Part shown: positions 1 through 13,060 of the stretch, one piece after another
Layout of the letters: each line of letters starts with the position of its first letter
How positions within the stretch are numbered: the first letter of the stretch is position 1
NCBI GenBank assembly: GCA_020445785.1
Contig: JAGRFZ010000046.1
Span: 1 to 58,926, forward strand
Direction of reading: 5' to 3'
DNA from: Rhodocyclaceae bacterium
GTDB taxonomy: Bacteria; Pseudomonadota; Gammaproteobacteria; Burkholderiales; Rhodocyclaceae
Length of the DNA: 58,926 bases
The notes under the pieces: model-generated
Database searches by the model: none
What the model was told of the DNA's origin: nothing
What the model saw: only the letters and a program-made list of their open reading frames with translations
Program-made: the position numbers and the translations under genes

Positions 1-54
1 ACTCGAGCAATCACTACAACAAACACCTTCCACGTCACTTTGGACAACAGTCAA

Positions 55-171
55 AGTCTGACGACCATAGCTGCCTGGCTCCACCCCTTCCCATCCCGAA
101 CAGGACCGTGAAACAGGTATGCGCCGATGATAGTGCCCAATACGGGTGTGAAAGTAGGTCATCGTCAGACT
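55..171 (+). rRNA. rrf: 5S ribosomal RNA
   Basis: 5S rRNA gene, the last structural RNA of an rRNA operon whose 23S gene must lie upstream of the window. The ends pair as the terminal helix (GTCTGACGA near 56-64 with TCGTCAGAC near 162-170). Between them are the conserved 5S blocks CCCATCCCGAACAGGACCGTG (about 90-111) and GCGCCGATGATAGTGC, then GTGTGAAAGTAGGTCATCG. Length, about 117 nt, is normal. Positions 1-54 hold no gene and would be the 23S-5S spacer. The exact ends are uncertain by one or two bases. Confidence 0.93.
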
Positions 172-181
172 AACCTCAAAG

Positions 182-218
182 CGAACGCCCACTCGATCTC
201 CGATCCAGTGGGCGTTCG
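182..218 (+). terminator. rRNA operon terminator
   Basis: A perfect 12-bp stem (CGAACGCCCACT at 182-193 with AGTGGGCGTTCG at 207-218) with a 13-nt loop starts 11 nt after the 5S gene. It is followed by a pyrimidine-rich TCCGTCT rather than a clean U run. The position and stem strength fit the end of an rrn transcript. Confidence 0.72.
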
Positions 219-221
219 TCC

Positions 222-634
222 GTCTACCGCCAGCAATAACCACCACAACCGAAGCCCCTTCCTACCGATCCGCGTCATAGCGCCGCGAAAGAGCCGACGC
301 TTCCGCACCCAGCGCGTACGCCAGACGCAGCCCCCACATCAGTACGATCGTACGGAACACGCCGTCGCTGTCAGTGAAGGCATGTTGCGTGTGAGGTCGA
401 GATCAGCGACCTCCTGGAGTCGGACTCTCGGCTTGCTTGGTGGGCCATGCAATGCGGTGTTGCGCTCGTGACCGTGACCAAGCGCTTGCGGTGCAGGTGG
501 GCGCTCGGTACCCGGAAAGAAGCGCCAGCCATGCATCCCACTGGGAAAGCCAGCAGAGGCGCGACGTATTGTTCTCCGCGCAGCTGCTGATGGCCCCGAT
601 GTCTGCTGCGGAGGACCGGGGCCATGGGTCGTTT
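222..634. other. Intergenic region, no convincing gene
   Basis: About 410 bp between the rrn terminator and the end of the CBS-domain gene. Small open frames exist on both strands, but none has a good start, a ribosome site or a recognisable product. On the minus strand a 46-codon frame ending in TAG at 262-264 reads like real protein (aromatic and hydrophobic run MWGLRLAYALG) but has no start, so it may be a gene remnant. A 12-bp palindrome GTACGATCGTAC lies at 342-353. An 8-bp inverted repeat (TGGCCCCG 591-598, CGGGGCCA 617-624) could be a weak terminator for the CBS gene. Confidence 0.5.
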
Positions 635-1078
635 CTAGGCGCCGAGATCGCCGGAGATATAGCTTTCCAGGTGCTCGATGGTGGCCTGTTGTTCGGCGAT
701 CACCGCTTTGACGGCATCGCCGATCGTGATCACACCGAGCATCGTGCCTTTCTCGACGACCGGCAGGTGGCGGACACGGTTTTCGGTCATCATCGCCATG
801 ACATCGTCGATGGTTTGTGACGGCGAGATCGTCAATACGTTGGCCGTCATGACCTCGGAGACCTTGACATCTTTGGAAGCTTTGCCCTGCAGGGTCACCT
901 TTCGCGCGTAGTCGCGTTCGGTGAAGATGCCACGAAGATGCTCTCCTTCGGTGACCAGTACGCCACCGATGTCATTGGCCTGCATGCACTGAAGGGCTTC
1001 GAGCACGGTTGCGTTGGGTGCCACCGAGAATACGGCGCCTCCCTTTCCGTCAAGAATCTGTCTGACCGTTGTTGTCAT
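635..1078 (-). CDS. CBS-domain protein (tandem CBS pair)
   Basis: A 147-residue cytoplasmic protein made almost entirely of two CBS repeats (about residues 8-60 and 73-130), which together form one Bateman module that usually binds adenine nucleotides. Visible family features are GVLVTEGEHLRGIFTERDYARK in the first repeat and VRHLPVVEKGTMLGVITIGD in the second, which is the usual stand-alone CBS protein of proteobacteria. There is no catalytic domain, so a sensory or regulatory role is inferred and the partner is unknown. The start is supported by a strong AGGGGGAGT ribosome site just upstream. It is transcribed alone, separated from panC by about 125 bp. Confidence 0.9.
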   Translation of the reverse strand: MTTTVRQILDGKGGAVFSVAPNATVLEALQCMQANDIGGVLVTEGEHLRGIFTERDYARKVTLQGKASKDVKVSEVMTANVLTISPSQTIDDVMAMMTENRVRHLPVVEKGTMLGVITIGDAVKAVIAEQQATIEHLESYISGDLGA

Positions 1079-1202
1079 CTACTCCCCCTGAGGTAAGTTG
1101 CCCAGCCGTTGTCTAGGCGCCTTCTGCGGCGCCGCTCCAGAAGCTTAGCGCAAAATGCTCGAAATTCGGATGCATGGCGTAGAGTCCGGATGCTGTGCCC
1201 CG

Positions 1203-2033
1203 TCAGATTTCGAGGTTGTCGATCAGTCGCGTTTTGCCGAGGCCGGCAGCGGCGAGTACGACGCGGGCTTCAATTGCACCGGGGTCCGCGGGCTGCAGGT
1301 CCGCGCGACGACAAATGCGGACGTATTCCGTCCGCCATCCAGTGGCATCGAGGCCGCTGGCGGCGGTTTGTTGGAGGGCGGCGAAATCCCGGTTCCCGTT
1401 CAGGACGCCGTGTCGCACGCGCTGAAGCTCGGCGTGGAGCTGCGGTGCGCGGCGCCGCTCTTCATCGCTGAGGTATCCATTGCGGGACGAAAGTGCGAGA
1501 CCGTCCGTGGCCCGGACCGTCTCGCAGCCGACGACTTCGATCGGCATCGCGAATTGGGAGACCATGTTGCGCAACACCATCAGTTGTTGGTAGTCCTTCT
1601 TGCCAAACAAGGCGACGTCGGGTTGGACGATCTGAAAGAGCTTCATGACGACCGTCGCGACGCCGCGGAAGTGACCGGCTCGAAACTCACCTTCGAGGAT
1701 TTCCACCTGCTCGGTGGGCGGCTCGACGTGGTAGGCCTGGGGTGCCGGGTACATCTCGCGCTCGTCCGGTGCAAAGAGGACCGAAACGCCGGCATCCTCG
1801 AGCTTGGCAGCGTCGTCGGCAAGCGTGCGCGGGTAGCGCTCGAAATCTTCCGACGGGCCGAATTGCAGACGGTTGACGAAGATGGAAGCGGCAACCTGCG
1901 CGCCATGCTCGTGGGCGGCACGGACCAAGGATACGTGCCCTTCGTGGAGATTGCCCATGGTCGGGACGAAGGCCACGCGACCGAGGCTTGGGCGCAGGGC
2001 CCGAAAATCTGAGACGCTATGTACAACGCGCAT
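1203..2033 (-). CDS. panC: Pantothenate synthetase
   Basis: Joins pantoate and beta-alanine, using ATP through a pantoyl-adenylate, to make pantothenate, the precursor of coenzyme A. The 276-residue protein has the family's ordered motifs: [10 protein letters not shown] near residue 25 (nucleotide-binding HxGH-type region), [18 protein letters not shown], the [17 protein letters not shown] pantoate/ATP segment, FGKKDYQQL, and SSRN near residue 180. It is the second gene of a panB-panC pair, starting 12 nt after the panB stop. There is no clear Shine-Dalgarno sequence before its ATG, so translation probably depends on coupling to panB. Confidence 0.97.
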   Translation of the reverse strand: MRVVHSVSDFRALRPSLGRVAFVPTMGNLHEGHVSLVRAAHEHGAQVAASIFVNRLQFGPSEDFERYPRTLADDAAKLEDAGVSVLFAPDEREMYPAPQAYHVEPPTEQVEILEGEFRAGHFRGVATVVMKLFQIVQPDVALFGKKDYQQLMVLRNMVSQFAMPIEVVGCETVRATDGLALSSRNGYLSDEERRRAPQLHAELQRVRHGVLNGNRDFAALQQTAASGLDATGWRTEYVRICRRADLQPADPGAIEARVVLAAAGLGKTRLIDNLEI

Positions 2034-2045
2034 GGGGGATCTGGT

Positions 2046-2867
2046 TCAGTAACAGTGCTCTGGAGCAGGAAAGGAGCCGTCCTTGACGGCTCGGACGTAT
2101 GCGGAGATCGCATCATCGATGTCGTCACGGCCTTCGAGGAAGTTCTTGACGAAGCGCGGCCGATAGCCCTTGAAGACGCCCAGCATGTCGTGCAAGACAA
2201 GCACTTGTCCGTCGCAGTGCGGGCCCGCACCGATGCCGATGGTGGCCATCGTGTCGAGATTCGTCGTGAGCTTGGCGGCCAGGTCGGACGGGAGCATCTC
2301 GAGCACGATCAGCGCGGCACCGGCCTGCTGAAGAGCCTGCGCATCTTCGCGCAAGGCGCTCGCCCCTTCTTCCGTTCGGCCCTGGACCCGGTAGCCGCCG
2401 AGTTGATGGACCGCTTGGGGCGTGAGTCCGATGTGCGCACACACGGGGATGCCGCGCTCGACCAGGAAAGCGACCGTCGGCGCCATGTGCCGGCCGCCCT
2501 CGATCTTGACCATGTGGGCGCCGGCGGCGAGCAGCCGGGCGGCGTTGTGCAAGGCCTGGGCAGGCGATTCCTGGTAGCTGCCGAAGGGCATGTCGGCGAC
2601 GATCATGGGCAGGGTGCATCCACGCGAGACGCACTCGGTATGGTAGATCACGTGCTCCATGGTGACCGGCAGTGTGGTTCGGTGGCCCTGCAGCACGTTG
2701 CCGAGCGAGTCCCCGATCAGCAGCAGGTCGACACCGCAACGCTCCAGTGCTGCCGCGAAGCTGGCGTCGTAGCAGGTCAACATCGCGAGCTTTTCGCCAT
2801 CTGCCCGCATTTTGGCGAGCGAGTGCAGAGTGGTCGGTTTGCGTGGCTGTTCGTTCAGATAGCTCAT
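2046..2867 (-). CDS. panB: 3-methyl-2-oxobutanoate hydroxymethyltransferase
   Basis: First committed step of pantothenate synthesis: transfers a hydroxymethyl group from 5,10-methylene-tetrahydrofolate to alpha-ketoisovalerate to give ketopantoate. At 273 residues it has normal family length and shows [42 protein letters not shown] and [20 protein letters not shown], which include the metal-binding Asp/Glu residues and the ketoisovalerate pocket. An AAGGGCG ribosome site precedes the ATG. It leads the panBC operon, 65 bp downstream of the deoxynucleoside kinase gene, and has a possible promoter of its own in that gap. Confidence 0.97.
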   Translation of the reverse strand: MSYLNEQPRKPTTLHSLAKMRADGEKLAMLTCYDASFAAALERCGVDLLLIGDSLGNVLQGHRTTLPVTMEHVIYHTECVSRGCTLPMIVADMPFGSYQESPAQALHNAARLLAAGAHMVKIEGGRHMAPTVAFLVERGIPVCAHIGLTPQAVHQLGGYRVQGRTEEGASALREDAQALQQAGAALIVLEMLPSDLAAKLTTNLDTMATIGIGAGPHCDGQVLVLHDMLGVFKGYRPRFVKNFLEGRDDIDDAISAYVRAVKDGSFPAPEHCY

Positions 2868-2890
2868 TCGTTCGCCCTTTTGCAGGCGGC

Positions 2891-2919
2891 AGTAGACTCT
2901 ATTGAAAGGTCCTCGGCAA
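2891..2919 (-). promoter_or_regulatory. Possible sigma-70 promoter for panBC
   Basis: On the minus strand a TTGCCG (2914-2919) and TCTACT (2891-2896) are separated by 17 bp and would start transcription about 17 nt before the panB ATG. The -35 box matches well, the -10 box at four of six positions. The gap is only 65 bp, so panBC may also be read from upstream genes. Confidence 0.35.
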
Positions 2920-2932
2920 GCTTTTCCGGTGG

Positions 2933-3568
2933 CTAGGCAGCGTAGCCGAAGAACTCGCGGTAGCCTCGCATGGCACCGAGCCGCTCGATCAGGAGTTCGA
3001 AATCCTCTTCACGATCGACTGGATTGAGCACATCGGTGTCGACGATGAATAGCGGTGCAGACTCGAAATCGTAGAAGTAGCGTGCGTAGCAGTCCGACAC
3101 CTTGCCGATGTAGTCCTCCGTGATCGATCGTTCGGCGTCGAGCCCGCGCTTGCGCACGCGGTCGATGAGGGTTTCACTGCGGGCTTGCAGATAGACCACG
3201 AGATCCACCGGCGGCGGCTCGATCGGGGTCATCGCTGCGAGGATTCGATGGTACAAGATCAACTCGTCGTGGCCGAGGTTCAGTTCGGCGAAGAGCGGGT
3301 CCTTGTCGAGCAGGAAGTCCGCCACGCAGTGCTGCTGGGCGCCGTGGCTGATCTCGGCGAGCAGGTCGATACGCTGGTATAGGAAGGACAGCTGAGTGGC
3401 CAAGCCCCAGCGTTCCATGTCCTGGTAGAAGCGGGCGAGGAACGGATTGTCCTCGGGGCGCTCGAGCAACAGACGCGCGCCGAGCCGGTCGCTCAGTCGC
3501 TTGGCGAGCGAGGTCTTGCCCGCGCCGATCGGTCCTTCTACCACGATGTGCCGTGCCCTTTCGAGCAT
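2933..3568 (-). CDS. Deoxynucleoside kinase (dNK family)
   Basis: Cytoplasmic P-loop kinase of 211 residues that phosphorylates deoxynucleosides (deoxyadenosine/deoxyguanosine kinase type) for nucleotide salvage. The P-loop GPIGAGKT is at residues 12-19. The substrate-site region [15 protein letters not shown] and the later [22 protein letters not shown] segment are typical of the family. Base preference cannot be read from the sequence. An AAGGATCG ribosome site precedes the ATG. In many betaproteobacteria folK sits between pcnB and this gene; here only about 100 bp of non-coding DNA remains there. Confidence 0.9.
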   Translation of the reverse strand: MLERARHIVVEGPIGAGKTSLAKRLSDRLGARLLLERPEDNPFLARFYQDMERWGLATQLSFLYQRIDLLAEISHGAQQHCVADFLLDKDPLFAELNLGHDELILYHRILAAMTPIEPPPVDLVVYLQARSETLIDRVRKRGLDAERSITEDYIGKVSDCYARYFYDFESAPLFIVDTDVLNPVDREEDFELLIERLGAMRGYREFFGYAA

Positions 3569-3668
3569 TTCGATCCTTACAAGGGGTTTCGATGCCGACG
3601 CGGCCTAGCATACACAAGGCAGTGGCACTCGGGTCGGCCAATCGCGGCGGTGGCTGCTCTCGGGCGGG

Positions 3669-5030
3669 TCAGGAAGAGGTCGGTGGTCCCACGTCGCCGG
3701 CGGTATGGTTCGATCCGGACGGCTTTCGCCGCCGCCGGCGTCGTTTCTTCGGCGCTGCGCCGCCCTGGTCTTGCAGCAGGGCGTCGCGGTCGGCCGGATT
3801 GGCATGGGCAAATCGACGCCACCACTCCGGCAATTCGGCGTCGAGTTCGCCGGCCTGGGCGCGCAGCCGCAGGAAATCCCAGGCGGCGCGATAGCGGGGT
3901 TGCTCGATCAGGCGGTATGGGCTCTTGCCGTTGCGACGATCGAACCGGGGCTGGAGCGCCCAGATATCCTTGATGTCGCCCGCGATTCGGCGCGTGATCG
4001 CGAGCTTCTCGGCCTGCTGCTCGAGTACTTCGTCCATGGCGGCGAACAGCGCTGGATAGACGTGCTCGCCGGCTGCCTTGCGGGCCTCCCAGTTCACCAG
4101 TACCTCGTGCCAGAGCAGCGTCGCGAAGAGAAAACCGGGGGACACGGGACGGCCGTCGCGGACCCGTTCGTCGGTATTCTCGAGCGAGAGCCAGACGAAG
4201 CGCTCGCCGAGGGGCTGCTCGAGAATGACGTCGAGCATCGGCAGCAGTCCATGGTGCAGGCCTTCCTCGCGCAGCTGCTTGAGACATTTCACGGCATGCC
4301 CAGAGAACAGCAGCTTGAGCATCTCGTCGAACAGCCTTGCCGGCGGTACGTTTTCGAGCAGGCTGGCCATCTCGCGGATCGGGCCCCGAGCGGCGGGGTC
4401 GATGCTCAAGCCGAGCTTGGCCGCCAGTCGCACCGCGCGCAACATGCGCACCGGGTCTTCCCGGTAGCGGGTGCGGACGTCGCCGATCATGCGCAACGTT
4501 TTCTGCCGAAGGTCCGCGACGCCGTGGTGGTAATCGACGATCGTTTCGCAGCCCGGATCGTAGTAGAGCGCATTGACCGTGAAGTCGCGGCGGGTGGCGT
4601 CTTCGGCCATGGAGCCGAAGACGTTGTCGCGCAGGATGCGGCCGTGGGCGTCGGTCTCCGCAGATTCAGCGTCCTGACTGGCCCGGAAAGTGGACACCTC
4701 GATCGTTTCGGGACCACTCATGACGTGGACGATCCGGAATCGACGGCCAATGATGCGCGAGCGCCGGAATGCCGCCTTGACCTGTTCGGGCGTTGCGCTC
4801 GTGGCGACATCGAAATCTTTTGGCGTCTGGCCCGCCAACAGGTCGCGCACGGCGCCGCCGACGACGTAGGCCTTGTGCCCCTGCTCCTGAAGAACGGTGC
4901 AGACCTTGCGGGCGGCGGGCGAAATCTGTCTGCCGGAGAGACCGTGCTGGTCGGCACCGAGGACAGCGGGCTCGGTCGAGGTTGGGGACGCAGCGCGCTT
5001 GAATACGCGGCGCAGCAACTTGCGGATCAT
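3669..5030 (-). CDS. pcnB: Poly(A) polymerase I
   Basis: Adds 3' poly(A) tails to RNA, which marks it for decay. The 453-residue protein has the class II nucleotidyltransferase head with GGAVRD at residues 58-63 and the catalytic pair D72 and D74 in KDFDVAT, then the RRDFTVNALYYD segment and the RNA-binding helical body. The N-terminal block with HGLSGRQISPAARKV before the nucleotidyltransferase domain is typical of PcnB rather than of the CCA-adding enzyme. The C-terminus ends in a strongly basic run (KKRRRRRRK), expected to contact RNA. It lies between the HAD phosphatase and the deoxynucleoside kinase, all on the minus strand. Confidence 0.94.
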   Translation of the reverse strand: MIRKLLRRVFKRAASPTSTEPAVLGADQHGLSGRQISPAARKVCTVLQEQGHKAYVVGGAVRDLLAGQTPKDFDVATSATPEQVKAAFRRSRIIGRRFRIVHVMSGPETIEVSTFRASQDAESAETDAHGRILRDNVFGSMAEDATRRDFTVNALYYDPGCETIVDYHHGVADLRQKTLRMIGDVRTRYREDPVRMLRAVRLAAKLGLSIDPAARGPIREMASLLENVPPARLFDEMLKLLFSGHAVKCLKQLREEGLHHGLLPMLDVILEQPLGERFVWLSLENTDERVRDGRPVSPGFLFATLLWHEVLVNWEARKAAGEHVYPALFAAMDEVLEQQAEKLAITRRIAGDIKDIWALQPRFDRRNGKSPYRLIEQPRYRAAWDFLRLRAQAGELDAELPEWWRRFAHANPADRDALLQDQGGAAPKKRRRRRRKPSGSNHTAGDVGPPTSS

Positions 5031-5099
5031 CGGAACATACTGCGATCGATTACGGAGTAAACCGCGTAATTCTATCCGATTGCACGTGGCGCCTGCGAT

Positions 5100-5771
5100 T
5101 CAGGGGCCGAATCGCAGCGAGATCGTCGGCCATCCGCGGCTGCGGGCAGTCTCGCCCAGGCTCGGATCCGGGTCCACCGCGACGGGCGAATTCACCTGAT
5201 CGAGCAGGGGCAGATCGTTGTGGGAATCGCTGTAGAACCAGCTTCGCTCGAAGCTGCCCATGAAGAGGCCCAGGGATTCCAGCCAAGCCTCGACGCGGAC
5301 GATCTTGCCTTCCTTGAAAGCCGGCAGGCCGCGCGGCTTGCCGGTGAATCGTCCGTTTTCCTGGGCCGGAACCGTCGCCACCAGGTGGGCAATGCCGAGT
5401 TCTCGGGCAATCGGGCCCGTGACGAAGCTGTTGGTGGCGGTGACGATCGCCATCAGCGCGCCGTCGTCGCGGTGGCGGGCGATCAGCTTGAGGGCGGGCG
5501 GGCCGATCATCGGCAGCACGCGCCTGCGCATGAACTCGGCATGCCAGCGGTCCAACGTCGCGCGGTCGTGACGGGCCAGCGGCGCCAACTGAAAATCGAG
5601 GAACTCGTGAATGTCGAGGGTGCCCGCCTTGTACTGGTCGAAGAAGGTCTGGTTGCGCGCTTCGTAGATTTCGCGGTCGAGGACGCCGAGCGAAATCAGA
5701 AATTGCGCCCATTCGAAGTCTGAGTCGCCCTGCAGCAGGGTATTGTCGAGGTCGAACAGGACGAGATCCAT
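5100..5771 (-). CDS. HAD-IB family phosphatase (SerB-like)
   Basis: A 223-residue haloacid-dehalogenase-type hydrolase that would remove phosphate from a small molecule. Motif I is FDLDNTLL with the nucleophile pair D7/D9; motif II is in IVTATNSF; motifs III and IV are a lysine in the FTGKPRGLPAFKEGK region and FYSDSHNDLPLL. The pattern fits the HAD-IB group near phosphoserine phosphatase, but the substrate cannot be told. The open frame extends well upstream; I chose the ATG at 5771 because it has a CGGAG ribosome site and puts motif I at the N-terminus as in relatives. It starts 20 nt after hda, so probably shares its operon. Confidence 0.88.
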   Translation of the reverse strand: MDLVLFDLDNTLLQGDSDFEWAQFLISLGVLDREIYEARNQTFFDQYKAGTLDIHEFLDFQLAPLARHDRATLDRWHAEFMRRRVLPMIGPPALKLIARHRDDGALMAIVTATNSFVTGPIARELGIAHLVATVPAQENGRFTGKPRGLPAFKEGKIVRVEAWLESLGLFMGSFERSWFYSDSHNDLPLLDQVNSPVAVDPDPSLGETARSRGWPTISLRFGP

Positions 5772-5791
5772 ATCGGGCTCCGGTGAGGCAG

Positions 5792-6466
5792 CTAGAATTC
5801 GAGGCCGGTCTGAACCAGGCCGCGCAGCAGCGGAAGGGTGATCGGGCGCTTGGTCTCGAGCGATGCCCGATCCAGCGCCTCGAACACGGCCAGCAGGCTC
5901 GGCAGGTCGCGATTGCCATGACGCAGGACGAAGTCGAGCACGTCCGGTGCGAGATCGACACCCCGGCGCCGCGCCAGGGAATCGATGATGGCGCGCCGCC
6001 CCGCGTCGTCCGGCGGCTGGATCTCGAACACCAGGGCTTGACCGATACGGGTGCGCAGATCTTCCCGCAGCGCAAGGTCGCGTGGTGCCGCAGGACCAGT
6101 CGCGATCAAGGTCAGGCGCCTTTCGCGCCTTTGATTGAAGGCATTGAACAGGTCGACTTGGTGTTCCGCCGCGAGCCGGTCGACGTCGTCGACCAGCAGC
6201 AGGGCCGGCGCCGGCGTGCCGGTGTCTTCGTCCGGAGCCGGCGGCAGCCGTGTCGCGACGCATCGACCGGCGACGCGCGCGAGGGCTGCGGTGGCCGCGA
6301 GCAAGTGGCTCTTGCCGCTGCCGGCGGGGCCCCAAAAGTAGATCGGATCCGTGCCCGCCAGTGCGGCCTCGTGCAAGGCCGCGAGCAAGGCCGCATTGCC
6401 ACCGGCGACGAAATGCTCGAAGCCCGCTGGCGTGCTGCAGTCGATGTCCAGGAGTAGCTGCTTCAA
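5792..6466 (-). CDS. hda: DnaA regulatory inactivator Hda
   Basis: DnaA-related AAA+ protein that, bound to the DNA-loaded sliding clamp, stimulates ATP hydrolysis by DnaA and so limits re-initiation of replication. The 224-residue protein starts with MKQLLLDI, which matches the short N-terminal clamp-binding motif of Hda. Walker A is GPAGSGKS (residues 46-53) and Walker B is LLLVDDVD, followed by the sensor region LTLIATG. It has no DnaA DNA-binding domain. Its ATG overlaps the end of the permease gene by 4 nt (ATGA), so the two are translationally coupled. Confidence 0.93.
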   Translation of the reverse strand: MKQLLLDIDCSTPAGFEHFVAGGNAALLAALHEAALAGTDPIYFWGPAGSGKSHLLAATAALARVAGRCVATRLPPAPDEDTGTPAPALLLVDDVDRLAAEHQVDLFNAFNQRRERRLTLIATGPAAPRDLALREDLRTRIGQALVFEIQPPDDAGRRAIIDSLARRRGVDLAPDVLDFVLRHGNRDLPSLLAVFEALDRASLETKRPITLPLLRGLVQTGLEF

Positions 6467-7548
6467 GCGTGTTCGTTCCCGTCGTCGTCACCGAGGTAAA
6501 GGTGGCTGCTGAGATAGCCGCCACGCAGTTCCCGCAGGCCGACCAACAGCGCTGCGCTGAGCGGCAGGGCGACCAACATGCCGACGAAGCCGAACAGGTG
6601 ACCGAAGGCCATCAACGCAAAGATCACCGCCAGCGGATGCAGACCGATGCGTTCGCCGACCAGGTAGGGCGTGAGTGCGAAGCTCTCGATCAGTTGGCCG
6701 ATGGTGAACACCACGACGACGCCGACGATCGGTTCCCAACCGGCTTGCAGTGCTGCCGTCATCAGCGCCAGCAGCAGCCCGGTGGTGAATCCGACGTAGG
6801 GGATGAACACCAGCAGTCCGGTGATGATGCCGACCGGCAGTGCGAAGCGCAGGCCGGCGAGCCACAGGCCGACGCTGTAGTACAGCGCCAGCAGGAACAT
6901 CACCGAGAGCTGTCCGCGCAGGAATTCGGAAAGCACCGAGTCGATCTCGGCCACCAGCGCCATGGTGCGGTCATGCATCGGACGAGGGATGCTCTCTTCC
7001 ACATACTCCAGAATTTTCGGCCATTCCTGAAGGAGATAGAACATCACGATCGGGATCAGGAAGAGGTTGCCGGCGATCGCCACTGCCGCCATGCCACTGG
7101 TCTTGGCCCGGGCCAGCACCAGCCCGAGTACGTCCTGGGCGGTATCCCAGTTGCCGGCGAGCCACTTACGGACCGCGCCGACATCGAGCTGCAGGACGAT
7201 GCCGAACTGTTCTTCGAGCCACGGCCGCACCCGCAGGTTGAGCAGATCCAGCAGGTCCGGCAGGCGTTGGGCGAGGGCGACCCCCTCCTTGTACACCATC
7301 GGTGCAAGGATCAGGACGAGCAGCAGCAGTGCCAACCCCATGGCCGAGATCACCATCAGTACCGCGGCGGCCCGCGGCACCCGGCGCGCGACCAGCCAGT
7401 TGACGCCGGGGTCGCAGACGTAGGCAAACACCGCCGCGACGGCGAACGGGGTCAGGATCGGCGCCAGCAGCCAAGTGATCCAGAGCAGGATCGCGGCGGC
7501 CGCCAGCCAGCCCAGGGTCTGCATTCGGTAGGCACGGGCGAGGGGCAT
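6463..7548 (-). CDS. AI-2E/PerM family membrane transporter
   Basis: An inner membrane protein of 361 residues with about seven or eight hydrophobic segments in the AI-2E exporter/PerM arrangement: an N-terminal pair, a long polar region (about residues 90-150), and a C-terminal block with LPVGIITGLLVFIPYVG and the motif GQLIESFALTPYLVGERIGLHPLAV. The substrate is unknown; relatives have been tied to autoinducer-2 export or ion/proton exchange. It heads the minus-strand run (permease, hda, HAD, pcnB). A TGTAAC element close to the start could be a -10 box. It is divergent from purM across a 152-bp gap. Confidence 0.9.
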   Translation of the reverse strand: MPLARAYRMQTLGWLAAAAILLWITWLLAPILTPFAVAAVFAYVCDPGVNWLVARRVPRAAAVLMVISAMGLALLLLVLILAPMVYKEGVALAQRLPDLLDLLNLRVRPWLEEQFGIVLQLDVGAVRKWLAGNWDTAQDVLGLVLARAKTSGMAAVAIAGNLFLIPIVMFYLLQEWPKILEYVEESIPRPMHDRTMALVAEIDSVLSEFLRGQLSVMFLLALYYSVGLWLAGLRFALPVGIITGLLVFIPYVGFTTGLLLALMTAALQAGWEPIVGVVVVFTIGQLIESFALTPYLVGERIGLHPLAVIFALMAFGHLFGFVGMLVALPLSAALLVGLRELRGGYLSSHLYLGDDDGNEHA

Positions 7549-7700
7549 TTCGGTTACACTCGAAGTCTGGCCGGCGCATCGGAGTGGCGCGGCAAAGGGC
7601 CGCCCCGCGCGCGGGTCGAGGGCGTCACTTTATCCGCTCGCGATAGCGCACTCAACCAGCGCCTCTGGGCCGCCCGTTTCGCAACCCCGAAGGATTCGTC

Positions 7701-8747
<1,047 letters not shown>

Positions 8748-8868
8748 GGACCAGCGCCGCCCGAGCCGGGGCGTGGGCTTGCGCGGTCCGCGTCGATGCG
8801 CGAGAACCGCGATGCGGCGCCCGTGGTCACAGTATGCGGGTGGCGGTACCCGCCGGATCGGGGTGGCA

Positions 8869-9978
8869 ATGTCGTCGAGCAAAGTCGTCGTAGGCTTGTG
8901 TCTGGTCGGGCTGGCCGCGCTGGCGGCCTATGCCTATCAATCGCAGCGCACACCGGCGATGCCCCGCTCGCCGGCGGCTCAGAACGCGCCGGCGGCAAAG
9001 CCCGCCCCACGAGCGACCGCGGTAGAGGTGGCCGAGGTGCGGCAGGTGGCAATGCCGGATGAACTGTCGGCGGTCGGCACCCTCGCTTCGAGCCAGTCGG
9101 TCATGGTGCGACCGGAGATCGCCGGCCGCATTGCCGCCATCGGATTTTCCGACGGCGCAGCGGTCGATCGCGGGTTGCTGATGTTTCGCTTGGACGACGC
9201 CACGCAGAAGGCCGAACTTGCCCAGGCGCTGGCCTCGCTCGAACTGGCGCGCAGTGACGCCGCCCGCACCGAGGATCTGTTCCGCCGCAAGTTTGTCAGC
9301 GGCAGTGCCCGCGACCAAGCCAACGCCAACCTGCAGGTGGCCAGAGCAGCCGTCGAACTGGCCCGCGCGCGGCTCGCCCGCAGCCGCATCCATGCGCCTT
9401 TTGCCGGCGTCGTGGGCATCCGCCGGGTCAGCGTCGGCGATTACGTCAAGGAAGGCGCGGATCTGGTCAATCTGGAGGACTTGTCGAGCCTGAAGGTGGA
9501 TTTTCGGGTGCCGGAGTCCAATCTCGGCCAGATCCGCACCGGGCAGTCCGTGGCGGTCAGTGTCGACGCGTGGCCTTCGCGCACTTTCGACGCGCTGGTC
9601 GAAGCGATCGATCCGCAGATCGATGCGCAGGGCCGGGCGGTGGTGCTGCGTGCGCGTATCGACAACCGCGAAAATCTGCTGCGCCCGGGGCTGTTCGCCC
9701 GCGTGCGGCTCTTGCTCGAGGCGCGTCCGGCAGTGGTTTCGGTGCCGGAGCAGGCCCTGATCCCGACCGCCGACGGACAGTACGTATTTGTCGTCGAAGG
9801 AGAGGGCGTACGCCGGGTCGTGGTCGAGACCGGGGTGCGGCGCGATACCCGGGTCGAGATTCGACGCGGACTCGAAGTCGGGATGCAGGTCGTCACCGCG
9901 GGCCAGATCAAGCTGCGCGACGGTGCCCGGGTGACGATCGCCGAGACGCCAGCGCCGCGCCCTTCGGCCGCCCGCTAG
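8869..9978 (+). CDS. RND efflux periplasmic adaptor (membrane fusion protein)
   Basis: Links an RND pump to an outer membrane channel. The 369-residue protein has an N-terminal membrane anchor (about residues 5-25, no lipobox), a low-complexity Ala/Pro linker, then the adaptor order: a biotinyl-lipoyl-like half-motif (VRPEIAGRIAAIGFSDGAAV), an alpha-helical hairpin (about 115-170), the second lipoyl half (IHAPFAGVVGIRRVSVGDYV), a beta-barrel and a membrane-proximal domain. The open frame starts upstream at 8773, but the ATG at 8869 is the first that puts the anchor at the N-terminus. The pump gene follows after 9 nt. Confidence 0.92.
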   Translation: MSSSKVVVGLCLVGLAALAAYAYQSQRTPAMPRSPAAQNAPAAKPAPRATAVEVAEVRQVAMPDELSAVGTLASSQSVMVRPEIAGRIAAIGFSDGAAVDRGLLMFRLDDATQKAELAQALASLELARSDAARTEDLFRRKFVSGSARDQANANLQVARAAVELARARLARSRIHAPFAGVVGIRRVSVGDYVKEGADLVNLEDLSSLKVDFRVPESNLGQIRTGQSVAVSVDAWPSRTFDALVEAIDPQIDAQGRAVVLRARIDNRENLLRPGLFARVRLLLEARPAVVSVPEQALIPTADGQYVFVVEGEGVRRVVVETGVRRDTRVEIRRGLEVGMQVVTAGQIKLRDGARVTIAETPAPRPSAAR

Positions 9979-9987
9979 GCATTCGCC

Positions 9988-13059
<3,072 letters not shown>

Positions 13060-13060
13060 G

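Noticed and set aside
3705-5060. 451-codon open frame on the plus strand under pcnB
   Set aside because: Antisense to clear pcnB motifs, without ribosome site or domain.
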